Source: Peribacillus butanolivorans (lineage in GTDB: Bacteria > Bacillota > Bacilli > Bacillales > DSM-1321). From it: a DNA stretch of 64,000 bases. Location of the stretch: assembly GCF_001273755.1 (NCBI RefSeq), contig NZ_LGYA01000001.1, positions 3,966,730 through 4,030,729 on the forward strand, given 5' to 3'. This document shows positions 45,219 through 55,174 of the stretch, piece after piece. A model generated the notes under the pieces. It saw only the letters and a program-made list of their open reading frames with translations. It did no database searches and had not been told where the DNA came from. Made by a program: the position numbers and the translations under genes. How positions within the stretch are numbered: position 1 is the stretch's first letter; every line of letters begins with the position of its first letter.

Positions 45219-46022
45219 ATGAAAGTGAATTTCGGAAAAGTAGCTAAAGATTATGCTAAATGGAGAAATGATTTACCTGGTGAATTAATAGAAAGCTTAA
45301 AAATCAGAGGAATAAACTTTGCTAATGTTCCGGTTGCAGACTTAGGTTCTGGGACTGGCGTTTTGAGTAGAGCTTTATTTAAGGAGAGAGCTAAGGTGGT
45401 TGGCGTTGAACCATCAAAGGAATTGATAGAAGAAGCGCATAATATTGATAGACAAGAAAATAGTAGAATAAAATATGTTAATCGATATTCAGAGGATACA
45501 ACTTTAGAAAGTGATACTTTTGACTTTGTAACCGTTTTAAGGGCTTGGCACTGGTTTGATCGAGAAGCAGCATTGAATGAAATAAAGCGGATTATTAAAG
45601 AAAATGGCACGTTAATAGTGATGGATTCAGGATTCGTTTCTAAAAGTAACGTAATAAAAGAAACGCTTCAAATCATTAAACGTCATATGCCGGATGGCAA
45701 ACTAACCTCTGCAGGATCTAAAGCGAATGTCCAACAATTTATTAACGGCTTTCCGGTTAAGTGGTTTAACGAATGGCAGGAACATCAATTTGATTTAACA
45801 GATACATATAAATTCTATTACGATGTGACATTTAAAAACGAAGAATGGTGTGGAAGAGTGGGGTCATTATCCTGGCTTTCAAGTTTTTCCGAAGATAAGC
45901 GGGTACAAATCCTCGATGAAATCCACTCACATTTGGTAAAAGAGTTTGGGAACATTCAGCATACCATTCAACATGTATGCAATGTAGTAATCTTAAAACG
46001 AAAAAAACCTTATGCTGGTTAA
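45219..46022 (+). CDS. class I SAM-dependent methyltransferase
   Basis: The 267-residue enzyme has motif I VADLGSGTGVLSRAL (about 38-52), an acidic end of strand 2 (GVEPSKELIEEA) and the DFVTVLRAWHWFDREAALNEIKRI region typical of ubiquinone/menaquinone-type or YcgJ-like methyltransferases. The substrate cannot be told. GAAGGTGG precedes the ATG. The gene's last codons are part of the shared terminator. Confidence 0.88.
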   Translation: MKVNFGKVAKDYAKWRNDLPGELIESLKIRGINFANVPVADLGSGTGVLSRALFKERAKVVGVEPSKELIEEAHNIDRQENSRIKYVNRYSEDTTLESDTFDFVTVLRAWHWFDREAALNEIKRIIKENGTLIVMDSGFVSKSNVIKETLQIIKRHMPDGKLTSAGSKANVQQFINGFPVKWFNEWQEHQFDLTDTYKFYYDVTFKNEEWCGRVGSLSWLSSFSEDKRVQILDEIHSHLVKEFGNIQHTIQHVCNVVILKRKKPYAG

Positions 46023-46037
46023 TGGCATAAGGTTTTT
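46003..46037. terminator. bidirectional terminator between methyltransferase and P450 genes
   Basis: AAAAACCTTATGC pairs with GCATAAGGTTTTT around a 9-base loop, spanning the methyltransferase stop codon and flanked by A and T tracts on both sides. Confidence 0.9.
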
Positions 46038-46041
46038 CTTT

Positions 46042-47277
46042 TTAATGTTTACTGAATGCCTTAAGTGGTAAGCTAGTTAGAGTTTGCCCGGTCGCTGAAT
46101 CGGTCAGATTCTCTTCCAACTGAAACGAATCCACTGATTCAATATGTGAGTATTTCTCTAGAAATGTGGTAAGGGCAATTTTTGCTTCCAGTCGTGCTAG
46201 CGGAGCACCTAAGCAGAAATGCGGCCCATTTCCAAAGGCTAGATGTTTCTTATTATTAGGACGGTGTATATTAAGAGTGAATGCGTCTTCAAACATATCC
46301 TCATCCATGTTTGCTGCACTCATCCAGGCAACCACGACATCCCCTTTCTTCAAATCTACTCCTAATAAATCGTTATCTTCCTTTACTGTACGATCTAATT
46401 TGGTTAAATTGAATCGGTAACGCAGCATTTCCTCAACGGCTTGTGGTACTAAATCCAGGTTATTACGTAACTCTTCATAGACTTTATTGTCATCATATAA
46501 TAGTGAATAAAAGGTATTGGCAAGTAAATGACTGGTTGTCTCGACTCCCGCTCCTAAAATCAACATGGTCGTACGCACAACTTCATCATCTGTAAAGGTT
46601 TCACCATCTACTTCAGCCTTCAATAGATCGGATATGATATCATCAGCTGGATGTAACCGTTTCTGTACAACAATTGGATATAAATACTCATAATATTCTC
46701 TTGCTGCCACTTGCTTCATTTCATTAACTTTTTCTTGTTTTTCTTTGTCAAAGGGAAGGAATAAGATATCTACCCATTTTTTAAACAGTAAACGATCTTT
46801 TGAGGGAACGCCCATTAAGTCTGACATGACAATAATCGGAAGCGGACTTGCCAATGATTGCACAATATCAATTTCCTTGTCTGCCCCCATCTGTTCGACT
46901 AATTCATCTGCAATTTCCTGAATGCGAGGTTCCCAGTTTTGGAGACTTCTAGGTGTGAATGCTGCGGCCAACAGTGAACGGCGATTTCTATGCACAGGTG
47001 GATCCGCTTCAGTGATTTTGATCTTTTCAGGTGCTGAACCTTCCTTGCTATCCGTTCCAACCGATATGGTAGTCCGTTCCCGCACACTCGTAAAATATTT
47101 ATAATCACTAAGAACACGCTTAACATCTTCATATTTAAAAACATTCCACGTATTTGTTCCTTCGTGATAGCTCACAGGGTCATTTTCTAACATCTGTTTA
47201 CACCAGGCGTATGGACTAAATTCCTCTGCACGGGACTTAAACTGAGTGACTTCTTTAATTGCAATAATTTCTTTCAT
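46042..47277 (-). CDS. soluble cytochrome P450
   Basis: The 411-residue P450 has the I-helix oxygen motif GAGVETTSH, the K-helix ExxR in VEEMLRYR and the heme loop FGNGPHFCLGAPLAR with the axial Cys. It resembles the CYP107/CYP109 group of Bacillus (YjiB-like). It needs separate redox partners, and none is encoded nearby. AGGAGGAGTCGG precedes the ATG. The substrate is unknown; fatty acids, steroids or macrolides are known for relatives. Confidence 0.93.
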   Translation of the reverse strand: MKEIIAIKEVTQFKSRAEEFSPYAWCKQMLENDPVSYHEGTNTWNVFKYEDVKRVLSDYKYFTSVRERTTISVGTDSKEGSAPEKIKITEADPPVHRNRRSLLAAAFTPRSLQNWEPRIQEIADELVEQMGADKEIDIVQSLASPLPIIVMSDLMGVPSKDRLLFKKWVDILFLPFDKEKQEKVNEMKQVAAREYYEYLYPIVVQKRLHPADDIISDLLKAEVDGETFTDDEVVRTTMLILGAGVETTSHLLANTFYSLLYDDNKVYEELRNNLDLVPQAVEEMLRYRFNLTKLDRTVKEDNDLLGVDLKKGDVVVAWMSAANMDEDMFEDAFTLNIHRPNNKKHLAFGNGPHFCLGAPLARLEAKIALTTFLEKYSHIESVDSFQLEENLTDSATGQTLTSLPLKAFSKH

Positions 47278-47657
47278 GATACCGACTCCTCCTACTTCTC
47301 AAAGATACCTAACAAAAGGATTGAATGTTTAGCATTCTTCATCTCCGACACTTAGTTATAGGGTCATCATTCATGTACGTAAATTTTTGATGGTTTGTTT
47401 GTATTTTCTTTATTTCCCTTAAATATCTAACCCACTCCATTATAAGATAAGAAGCCATCACAAACCATGCATCATCTATACCAACTCCTTAACATGCAGT
47501 TTGCCCAACAAATGTCATGCATTCCATCATCTCGCCATGTAAAACTGCTTATTTTTAACAAATCCTATTTCTTTTTATGATTCGTTATGTCTTTCAAAAG
47601 ATGAAAAAAACCTATCTTCTTTTCAAATTCTGAGACAGGGGTTTTTCATTAGCTATT
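47278..47657. other. gap downstream of small remnants
   Basis: About 380 bp upstream of the P450 gene without a gene. An imperfect hairpin at about 47605-47648 (AAAACC...GGGGTTTTT) may terminate the minus-strand fragment that follows. No operator for the P450 gene is evident. Confidence 0.4.
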
Positions 47658-47735
47658 TTAATTGATGATTCCCTGACTAACCTTCACAACCATCAAAGCG
47701 GTAATTAGACTGTACCCAATGACTCCTTTTGCATA
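47658..47735 (-). pseudogene. short C-terminal remnant of a membrane protein
   Basis: The minus strand reads YAKGVIGYSLITALMVVKVS, then QGIIN and TAA. It looks like the last 25 residues of a hydrophobic protein. There is no start, because the DUF4083-like gene's terminator lies directly upstream. A terminator-like hairpin follows. The evidence is composition only. Confidence 0.35.
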
Positions 47736-47736
47736 G

Positions 47737-47762
47737 AAAAAACGGCCACAGAATGTAGCCGT
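47737..47762 (-). terminator. terminator of the DUF4083-like gene
   Basis: ACGGCTACA pairs with TGTGGCCGT (one wobble) around a 3-base loop, followed by six Ts on the minus strand. Confidence 0.85.
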
Positions 47763-47941
47763 CAAGCGCTGTCCTTTTTAATTAGTTCATATAAATCATC
47801 CATTTTCTTTTCCATGATATCCAGTCTAGTTTTGCGTTGCTTGACAGAACGGAAAAGCGATACGATACCTACTATGATCAGGATTAGAAATACAAGGCAA
47901 AACAATTGGTATATCATATCCGCCATATTAAAACTACTCAC
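47762..47941 (-). CDS. small membrane protein, DUF4083-like, 59 aa
   Basis: The GTG at 47941 has AGGGGG eight bases upstream; an ATG five codons later (47926) is the alternative. The product has one helix (IYQLFCLVFLILIIVGIVSL) followed by a basic stretch (RSVKQRKTRLD) and an amphipathic coiled-coil-like tail (MEKKMDDLYELIKK). Short Bacillus proteins of this make-up are grouped as DUF4083. Function unknown. Its own terminator follows at once, which supports a real gene. Confidence 0.72.
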   Translation of the reverse strand: MSSFNMADMIYQLFCLVFLILIIVGIVSLFRSVKQRKTRLDIMEKKMDDLYELIKKDSA

Positions 47942-48018
47942 TATGTAATCCCCCTAAATAGCATTCTAAGTTTTCTATTATACACCTTAAAATTAACAAT
48001 TTAACCTTTAAAGGGGAA

Positions 48019-48918
48019 TTAAGAATGAAAATCCATTTTTCTTTCCTGATCTTTTTTATGTTCCAAAAACTCCATCGTATATTGTATGAAGCTCTTTACA
48101 ATATCATTACATGGCCGGCTTTTATGCCAAACCAACCCAACTTTTCTTGAGCAGTGAGGCTCAATGATCTTCAATTTTGCCGTTTGTAAATCATGTAATC
48201 TTTCATTTGATAGCAATGATGGAAATAAGGCAACGCCGAGGCCTTTTTCTACGAGCTCATGAGTGATTCCCGTTTCGTCTCCTTCAAAAGCAAAATCAGG
48301 ATAGAAGCCTGCTTCTCTGCAAAATCGTTCCGTCATATCGCGAAAATCATAACCTAATGGCATAACGATGAAAGGAGCATTCTCCACTTCTTTTAGATAG
48401 ATGCTCTTTCTATTAGCCAAAGGGTGGGAAAGGGGCACGGCTAGAAGTATTTCTTCTTCTAGGATGGGGACCCACTCAATATGTTCCCCTAGCACAGGTA
48501 CTGTTGAGATACCGACGTCTATTTCCCCTATTTCAATCTGTTTTTTGATTCGTTCGAAGGAAGCCTGATGTTGTCTAAATCGGGCATTGGGATGTTTCTT
48601 TAGAAAACCGCCTAATAACTCTGGCAGAATACTCGGAATGGTAACAGCTATGGAGATTAATTTATCCTGCTTATCTGCCAGGAAGGCTAATTCCTTTTCC
48701 CCTTCTTTTAATTGTAAAAAGACCTGTTCGACAGTTCGCAAATAGGATTCACCGAGTTTATTTAATTGAATTTGCCTGCCTCTTCGATCAAATAATTCAT
48801 AACCAAGACTATTTTCCAATTTACTAATCATTTTACTGAGGGCTGGCTGAGTGATGTTCAATGCTTCCGCTGCTTTTGTTAAATGTTGATGTTTTGCAAC
48901 GATTTGAAAGTATCTCAT
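48019..48918 (-). CDS. LysR-family transcriptional regulator
   Basis: The 299-residue protein has the N-terminal winged helix HLTKAAEALNITQPALSKMISKLE and a periplasmic-binding-like effector domain from about 85. The first visible ATG gives MRYFQIVAKHQ, but the codons before it read I-D-L-L-Q, as in the standard LysR start MDLLQMRYF. An ATC stands where ATG is expected, with AGAGGG upstream, so the start may be a rare ATC or a mutated ATG. It follows the MFS gene by 51 bp and probably regulates it. Confidence 0.9.
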   Translation of the reverse strand: MRYFQIVAKHQHLTKAAEALNITQPALSKMISKLENSLGYELFDRRGRQIQLNKLGESYLRTVEQVFLQLKEGEKELAFLADKQDKLISIAVTIPSILPELLGGFLKKHPNARFRQHQASFERIKKQIEIGEIDVGISTVPVLGEHIEWVPILEEEILLAVPLSHPLANRKSIYLKEVENAPFIVMPLGYDFRDMTERFCREAGFYPDFAFEGDETGITHELVEKGLGVALFPSLLSNERLHDLQTAKLKIIEPHCSRKVGLVWHKSRPCNDIVKSFIQYTMEFLEHKKDQERKMDFHS

Positions 48919-48969
48919 TTGTAAAAGATCGATCGGGGACGCCCTCTTTCTACGTATTTTAAAAACCCA

Positions 48970-50217
48970 TTATATACTATAAGACTTTTCATCACTTTTT
49001 TGGATTTTCTTCAAAGCAGGTTTCCTTTGACCAACAAAGGCACCGGATATAATTAATAATACAGTAATGAAAATCAGGATCAGTTTTGGTAATGCCCAAC
49101 TATGAGTAAGATCATGAATCAAGCCAATCAAGATTGGTCCGATCGCGGCAAGTAAGTATCCAATAGATTGTGCCATTCCTGAAAGATCAGCTGCTTGCTG
49201 TGCACTTTCCGTACGTAATCCGAATGTGATCATGGCAAAGCTGATGGCCATACCGTTCCCTAAACCTATCAAAACCATACAAATTGGTATCAGCGAAAGC
49301 TGACCGAAACCCACACCCACCATACCGATGGTCATTAATATCCCTGATATGATTCCAAGAATGCTCCTGTTTGGGATGCGCATCGCGACAATTGGGGTAA
49401 TGATGGTCGCCGGAAGCGAAGTGAATTGATTAATGCTTAGCATCCAGCCGCTTTTAGCCTGATCCATGCCTTGAGCCATCAACATATCAGGAAGCCATGC
49501 TGACAAAATATAAAACGGTAATGATTGTAAGCCCATGAAGAGTGTGATGTTCCAAGCTGTCGGCGATTTCCACATTTCAAAGGAAAAAATCGATGTTGTT
49601 GATTTTGAAGCGCGATTCTTTCTTTCTCCCCGCTTTCCCTTCACTTGGGGCAACCAAAGAATCAATGTGGCAATAGCTAGAATTGCCCAACATAATAAAG
49701 ATCCTTGCCATCCTAAGCCTGCTTCTTTGGCTAATGGAATACTGATTCCAAAACCGATGGCTGATGAAAGGTTCATGCTCGCTATGTAGGCACCAGTCAA
49801 GATGCCTGCTTTCTCTGGATGTTTCTGTTTGATGATACCTGGAAGTAGAACATTCCCAACTGCAATGGCAATTCCCATAAAAGCCATTCCGGTCATTAAA
49901 GCCGTAACTGATGAAATCGATCGAAGGAATAATCCCACTATGAGTAGCAGTAATGAGTATAGTAAAGTCCATTCCATTCCAATTCGCTTTGCAATCAATG
50001 GGGCCACAGGGGAAACCAAAGTAAAGGCTATCAGCGGAATCGTCGTCACCATCCCTGCGACTGCATTATTGATTCCTGTATCATCACGAATCAGGCTAAT
50101 TAATGGACCTATTGACGTAATAGGTGCACGAAGATTGGCCGCTATGAACAGAATGCTGATTACCCAAATGATGCTGATCTTTGCATTATTGTCTTTGATT
50201 CCTATGGTTTTTCTCAT
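48970..50217 (-). CDS. MFS transporter of the CynX/NimT (YeaN/YycB) family
   Basis: The 415-residue carrier has twelve membrane helices and the family start ILFIAANLRAPITSIGPLIS. Members export or import small anions or nitroimidazoles (CynX is a cyanate carrier). The ATG at 50217 has GGGAGAAACGG upstream; the 31-residue upstream extension to 50310 has no homology. Divided from the LysR gene by 51 bp in the same direction. Confidence 0.87.
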   Translation of the reverse strand: MRKTIGIKDNNAKISIIWVISILFIAANLRAPITSIGPLISLIRDDTGINNAVAGMVTTIPLIAFTLVSPVAPLIAKRIGMEWTLLYSLLLLIVGLFLRSISSVTALMTGMAFMGIAIAVGNVLLPGIIKQKHPEKAGILTGAYIASMNLSSAIGFGISIPLAKEAGLGWQGSLLCWAILAIATLILWLPQVKGKRGERKNRASKSTTSIFSFEMWKSPTAWNITLFMGLQSLPFYILSAWLPDMLMAQGMDQAKSGWMLSINQFTSLPATIITPIVAMRIPNRSILGIISGILMTIGMVGVGFGQLSLIPICMVLIGLGNGMAISFAMITFGLRTESAQQAADLSGMAQSIGYLLAAIGPILIGLIHDLTHSWALPKLILIFITVLLIISGAFVGQRKPALKKIQKSDEKSYSI

Positions 50218-50317
50218 TTTTCCGTTTCTCCCCTGAACGCATAGAGCCATTATTTTTCGATTCAATCTCATTATACTCCCGCTCTCGTGAGGAAAATAAT
50301 AGAAATTCAATCATCAT

Positions 50318-50339
50318 TTCATAACCAAATGGTTATGAA
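50318..50339. promoter_or_regulatory. perfect palindrome, probable LysR operator
   Basis: TTCATAACCA and TGGTTATGAA are separated by two bases, giving a 22-bp perfect palindrome about 100 bp upstream of the MFS start. The ATAAC...GTTAT core fits the LysR T-N11-A type. Confidence 0.6.
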
Positions 50340-50480
50340 TGGCTGTGAAATAAGATATGCGGTAGGTTATGAGTAAAAGCCAAAGTCCTCCCTTGGATTC
50401 GTTCCATCCTTTATCAAAACAAAGCAATAGTCTACAATACTGTCATTCTCATATATGACTAAATAGGAGATACTAAAAAT

Positions 50481-50509
50481 AAAAAAACCGATAGCAATTT
50501 TGCTATCGG
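50481..50509 (-). terminator. terminator of the DUF975 gene
   Basis: CCGATAGCAA pairs with TTGCTATCGG almost without loop, followed on the minus strand by seven Ts. Confidence 0.9.
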
Positions 50510-50517
50510 CCAAGCGT

Positions 50518-51195
50518 TTATGCTTCTATTTGATCGTTGTCAGAATCATCTTGAGGTACAATTAATTCATTATAGAATGCTGCCATTGTTGTTCCCGCAT
50601 AAGGGGCCAACCATAAAAGTCCAATCCCTAAGGTGAATATACATAGTATTCCCCAGCCTATGAAGCTTAAGTGCATTAGAAAATACTTCCATTTCAACCC
50701 TTTCATTCGTTTCTTACTTTCTGAAAATGCTTCAAGCACTGTTAATTGAGGGTGATCTTTTAATAAGAAAAATAGTTGGGAATATGACAGACTCTTGATG
50801 ATTCCTGGAATAATAAATAATAATGACCATAAAAATATGAAAATAGCTTGTAAAATTGATGCACCGATAATCTTAAAAGAGGTTTTTCCTTCTTTATAGA
50901 TAGCGAATACCTCTGGAATATCAGGGTTTCCTTTCCTGACTATATTCAGGTAAAACCAAGTGGTTGCTATAGTCAGCGGGATTAAGGCTATAGATAGTAC
51001 GGTTCCGAAGATATCCGACCATACCGGTGTTTCTTCTTGCGCGAACCACTGTGTAAACCCACCGCTTCCGATCACTTCAACAATCATAGGTAAAATGACA
51101 TTGATCAAGAACAAGAGCAACATAAGTGAAACGGCTACTCCCCATTTACCTTTCAAAGAAAGTAGGGCTTCTCTTTTTAATTCTGAGATTCTCAT
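50518..51195 (-). CDS. DUF975-family membrane protein
   Basis: The 225-residue protein starts MRISELKREALLSLKGKWG, the DUF975 signature, and has about five to six hydrophobic segments, with SYSQLFFLLKDHPQLTVLEAFSESKKRMKG in the middle. The family has no proven function. AGGAGAGG precedes the ATG. It stands alone. Confidence 0.88.
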   Translation of the reverse strand: MRISELKREALLSLKGKWGVAVSLMLLLFLINVILPMIVEVIGSGGFTQWFAQEETPVWSDIFGTVLSIALIPLTIATTWFYLNIVRKGNPDIPEVFAIYKEGKTSFKIIGASILQAIFIFLWSLLFIIPGIIKSLSYSQLFFLLKDHPQLTVLEAFSESKKRMKGLKWKYFLMHLSFIGWGILCIFTLGIGLLWLAPYAGTTMAAFYNELIVPQDDSDNDQIEA

Positions 51196-51798
51196 ACGTT
51201 AATTAACCTCTCCTTTTTTAAATAGCAGAAATCTGAAAATACACTCACTTAACAAGTATGGGTAAATTCAGAAAAACTACTATTTATTTGATGTTTAAAT
51301 CTCCTGTTGTATTCTAACATAATATTTCTAACTATAGGCTTAAATTCCTATAAACTTCTCTCAGAAAAATATCCCTATGATAATAACCCGACTTTTCTAG
51401 AAAAAAGAGAGAGAGAATCTGTTTCGAATAATCCTTTATCACCTCCCAAATTGTACTCAAAAAGTATAGTACAATTCTTTTTAAAATTTCCTGCCTTGTC
51501 TTTTATCATAATATTTTATACAGTTTATGAAAGGGAATATAACAATATTCCATCTATTACTTAAGGCACAATGAAAGCCTCGAACTTCAGCAATGTGAAC
51601 TCCGCGGATAAACGTGCTCTAAACTAAGTCGGATTCCTTTCAAATGAAAAACACCTTCGTTGAATATACAATGAAAAAAAGTACATGCAGCAAAGGTGTT
51701 TTTATTTATAATGCAAGGAATCCGCTGATCAATATTCATGCATCCAATGTCCTGTTATTTTGCTATTTATTTCATTATCTTCAATAGTATTAAATCCC
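51196..51798. other. 600-bp gap
   Basis: A 9-bp perfect inverted repeat (AATTGTACT 51449-51457, AGTACAATT 51469-51477) is followed by CTTTTT, and a long-loop hairpin (AAACACCTT/AAGGTGTTT, about 51644-51703) lies nearer the amidohydrolase stop and could end its transcript. A plus-strand frame of 85 codons from 51307 has no binding site and poor coding character. Confidence 0.45.
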
Positions 51799-53394
51799 TT
51801 ATAATGCGTTTACTTCACCATCAATAATTGTCATTTCAACTTTTGTTCGTAATAGATCGTCCGGATTTTCCATTGAAAAAAGATCGTTCGAGTAGACCGT
51901 CATATCTGCTAATTTCCCTCTCGTTATTGTCCCCTTTAGATGCTCTTCATTTGTTGCATAAGCCCCGCCAACCGTAAATAACTTAATAGCATCCATCATG
52001 GATATCTTTTCATTTTCATTCCATCCACCATTGGACTGTGAAGGTTCTCTTCTAGTAATCGATGCATGAATGCCGAGTAGTGGATTAACAGGTTCTACTG
52101 GGGCATCCGATCCGCCTGCACACAACACACCAGAAGAAAGCAGCGTTTTCCAAGCATAAAGATTCGCTTCACGTTTCTCACCGAGTCTTTCTTTCACCCA
52201 GGGGTAATCACTAACTACAAATCTTGGTTGGATGTCTGCAATCCTGCTAGGATCCGCTAGTCTCTGAATTAAATCGTTACGAATGACGGACAAATGGATT
52301 AATCGATCACGGTGCTTTACTTTTGGAAGTTGTTCAAGGATTTCTAAAATGTTTTCCAAGGCTTGATCACCAATTGTATGCATGGCAATTGGCATCATGT
52401 GATTTCTTACCTCTTTTACCATTTCATAAAGGGTGGCTTGATCATGCATCGCCTCCCCAAATTTTCCCGGCGCATCATAATAAGGTTCAGAAAGTAAGGC
52501 AGTTCTTCTCCCTAACGCTCCGTCTGCAAACATTTTGATCGCCCCTATTTGCAACCTCTCATTACCATATCCCGTATACATCCCCCTTTCTTTCAATTGG
52601 TTAAGAAATGGATAGTCTATAAGGAGATTGCACCGTAATCCTTTTCTTTCTTGATTAATTAACTCATCATACATCTTATATGTCTGATTCAAACCACCAA
52701 GATATAAAGGATCATTTGTATGGACACTTGTTAAACCATTTTTTACAGCATGGTTCATTGCTTGCTCCAGCCCGCATATTAATTCATCATACGTTTTTTC
52801 AGGAATAGAGGCCGTAATAAGATTTGAGGCTGATTCAAGAAGTAATCCCGTAGGCTTTTTGTTAGGATCAAGAACAACGCTTCCTCCCATCGGAACCTCA
52901 ATTGCTGAATGATAGCCGCTCATTTCAAGGGCTTTGCTATTTACTAAAAAAGCATGGTGACATATCCTTTTCAAAAATACAGCACAATGCGGTGCCACAT
53001 AATCTAATTCAGCTATTGTTGGAATTGTACTTTTGTCTTCAAACAGATTCTCATCCCATCCCATTCCGATTAGCCATTTTCCAGGGGAAAGCGTCATTGC
53101 CTTCTCCCTTATCTTATCTAGCATTTCTCTTTTAGATGTAACACCACATAAATCAAGGTCTAAAAAATTGAAAGCAACACCTGAAAGATGAAGGTGGCTA
53201 TCTATCAATCCAGGAGTAGCCATCTTTCCTTGTAAATCAATGATGTTTGTCTTCGCCCTGCCCCATTGCAATATCATTTCTTTGTGAGACCCGACATCTA
53301 CAATCCTTCCGTTCTCAACTACTACTGTTTCAACCTTAGGATGGCTTGCATCTAGTGTATAAATCATTCCATTCGTATAAATGGTTTTTGTCAT
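51799..53394 (-). CDS. YtcJ-type amidohydrolase (first copy)
   Basis: The 531-residue metal-dependent hydrolase belongs to the amidohydrolase-3 group. The start-proximal metal site is TPGLIDSHLHLSG, the central SVHTNDP and IGAIKMFADGALGRRTAL segments carry the next ligands, and AMHTIGDQAL and AGGSDAPVEPVNPL complete the set. Related enzymes cleave N-substituted formamides and other amides. It is separated from the carrier gene by a palindromic terminator, so it may be its own unit. It is clearly different from the copy at 58005-59627. Confidence 0.9.
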   Translation of the reverse strand: MTKTIYTNGMIYTLDASHPKVETVVVENGRIVDVGSHKEMILQWGRAKTNIIDLQGKMATPGLIDSHLHLSGVAFNFLDLDLCGVTSKREMLDKIREKAMTLSPGKWLIGMGWDENLFEDKSTIPTIAELDYVAPHCAVFLKRICHHAFLVNSKALEMSGYHSAIEVPMGGSVVLDPNKKPTGLLLESASNLITASIPEKTYDELICGLEQAMNHAVKNGLTSVHTNDPLYLGGLNQTYKMYDELINQERKGLRCNLLIDYPFLNQLKERGMYTGYGNERLQIGAIKMFADGALGRRTALLSEPYYDAPGKFGEAMHDQATLYEMVKEVRNHMMPIAMHTIGDQALENILEILEQLPKVKHRDRLIHLSVIRNDLIQRLADPSRIADIQPRFVVSDYPWVKERLGEKREANLYAWKTLLSSGVLCAGGSDAPVEPVNPLLGIHASITRREPSQSNGGWNENEKISMMDAIKLFTVGGAYATNEEHLKGTITRGKLADMTVYSNDLFSMENPDDLLRTKVEMTIIDGEVNAL

Positions 53395-53500
53395 AGAAAC
53401 CCTCCATTGCTTACTTGTCCATCGTAACTTTCCTAATAGGCTAAGTTATCTTCTATGTAATACACATCCTATCTAATAACCGTTAGACATATCAAAAAGC

Positions 53501-53522
53501 AAAAGGGGGAATTCCCCCTTTT
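53501..53522. terminator. bidirectional terminator between amidohydrolase and YfcC genes
   Basis: AAAAGGGGG and CCCCCTTTT form a perfect hairpin around AATT. On the minus strand it ends the YfcC-side transcript. Confidence 0.8.
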
Positions 53523-53622
53523 GACCTTCAGCTAAATATAAATATTTCAATTTTTAGAATTTTTAAAAATGGCTATTCCCTATCTCTCAAACATGCATAT
53601 TTCTTCCATCTAAAACCTTCAA

Positions 53623-55077
53623 TTATAAGTTAGCTCCCCACCCTATAGATTGGGCAATGATTAAGGAAGCAGCCGCTACTCCATACCAAATTAGTAGTAG
53701 TGGAGCAATAAAGCGAACCCATTTTGTATAAGGCACTTGAGCAATAGCTAATATTGCCATAAACAAACCGCTAGGGTAAAGAATGTTTGTAAAGCCGTCA
53801 CCATACTGAAATGCCAAAATCGCTGTTTGCCTTGTGACTCCGAGTAAATCGGACAACCCGCTCATAATAGGCATGGTAATCATGGCTTGTCCACTTCCAG
53901 ATCCAACGAAAAAGTTAAATAAAGATTGAAAGACCATCATAACCAGAGCAGCTATCTGACTTGGCATGGAACTCACCACTACGCTAATACCATTTACAAT
54001 CGTATCCAAAATATTCCCGTTCTCAAGAATAACTGAAATGGCCCTTGATAGACCAATAATCAAAACACCTAGGAGCACTTTTTTAAATCCTTCATTAAAT
54101 ACTTCAGCAATAGTGCTTGGATTGAGACCACAAATTAAGCCGAGAACAATCCCCATAAATGCATACCAACCACCAATTTGAGTGAAATACCATCCCCAGT
54201 TCAGCAAGCCATAAATCATAACACCTATGCCAGCGAGCAAAAAGAGAATGGCAAAGATTTGCCTTTTTGAAGCTTTTTCTTCTGTTTGCTCATCACTATT
54301 AAGATATTGAGCATCCAAACCATCTCCATATAAGTATCCGAGCGAGGCATTTCTCTCAATCTTACGCGCATAACGCCACACATACCAAATCCCAATTAAT
54401 ACGGTAATCACCATGAAAATCGCCCGAAAGCCAATTCCTGAGTATAGTGGCAACTCCATTAATGTCTGGGAAAGCCCAACTGTGGCAGGGGAAGTAAGTG
54501 CAACACTAAACCCAGCAGCCGTACTAACAAGCACCATCGCAGTTGCTGTGAAACGATCATAACCTAAATTCAACATTAACGGGATCATGATGGGTGCATA
54601 CATAAGCCCCATCTCCATGGCCCCTGTAAATGCCGTAAAAGTAGCCATAGGAATCATCAATACGGGAATGACCCATATACTTCTTGTTTGAAATGCCTTA
54701 TTAATTCTTTGAATGCCTAAGGTTAGAAGGCCTGTGCGTTCAATAACACTGAACAGCGCCCCAATCATTAAACCACCAAAGATGATTTCACCTGCCTGAA
54801 CCATCCCAGTAGGTATCGAAAACATTAAATCAAAAGGAGTCAAATTGGGAGCATCCACAAACTTAAACGTCCCCGGCACCAAAATTGGCGCTCCTGTCGG
54901 TCCTTCCACTCTTTCAAATTGACCTTTTGGCACCAACAATGTTGCAGCATAACAAATCAAAAGCATGGTAACTAAAATAACATATACATGTGGGAGCTTC
55001 AGCCACTTCTTATCTGCTTTAGGCTTGTCCCCTTCGTTGATTTCATTTAATGTGAAATCTTCGTTGCGTATCCCCAT
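53623..55077 (-). CDS. YfcC-family membrane carrier
   Basis: The 484-residue protein has about twelve membrane segments and matches the YfcC/DcuC-like (C4-dicarboxylate anaerobic carrier or arginine/ornithine-type) family: KLPHVYVILVTMLLICYAATLLVPKGQFER at the start and GSGSGQAMITMPIMSGLSDLLG near the end. It probably brings in the substrate or exports the product of the M20 enzymes just upstream (97-bp gap, same strand, no terminator). Confidence 0.87.
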   Translation of the reverse strand: MGIRNEDFTLNEINEGDKPKADKKWLKLPHVYVILVTMLLICYAATLLVPKGQFERVEGPTGAPILVPGTFKFVDAPNLTPFDLMFSIPTGMVQAGEIIFGGLMIGALFSVIERTGLLTLGIQRINKAFQTRSIWVIPVLMIPMATFTAFTGAMEMGLMYAPIMIPLMLNLGYDRFTATAMVLVSTAAGFSVALTSPATVGLSQTLMELPLYSGIGFRAIFMVITVLIGIWYVWRYARKIERNASLGYLYGDGLDAQYLNSDEQTEEKASKRQIFAILFLLAGIGVMIYGLLNWGWYFTQIGGWYAFMGIVLGLICGLNPSTIAEVFNEGFKKVLLGVLIIGLSRAISVILENGNILDTIVNGISVVVSSMPSQIAALVMMVFQSLFNFFVGSGSGQAMITMPIMSGLSDLLGVTRQTAILAFQYGDGFTNILYPSGLFMAILAIAQVPYTKWVRFIAPLLLIWYGVAAASLIIAQSIGWGANL

Positions 55078-55174
55078 CTCTTGCCCCTTTTCCCCGTTCT
55101 AGTTTTTATATGATTGATATACATTCAATTTTGAACGTTACAAGTAGCTAATTTTGCATACAATTCAAGGTATT

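Noticed and set aside
51307-51564. Plus-strand ORF of 85 codons in the gap before the amidohydrolase
   Set aside because: No ribosome binding site, no recognisable domain, and it runs through an inverted repeat that looks non-coding.
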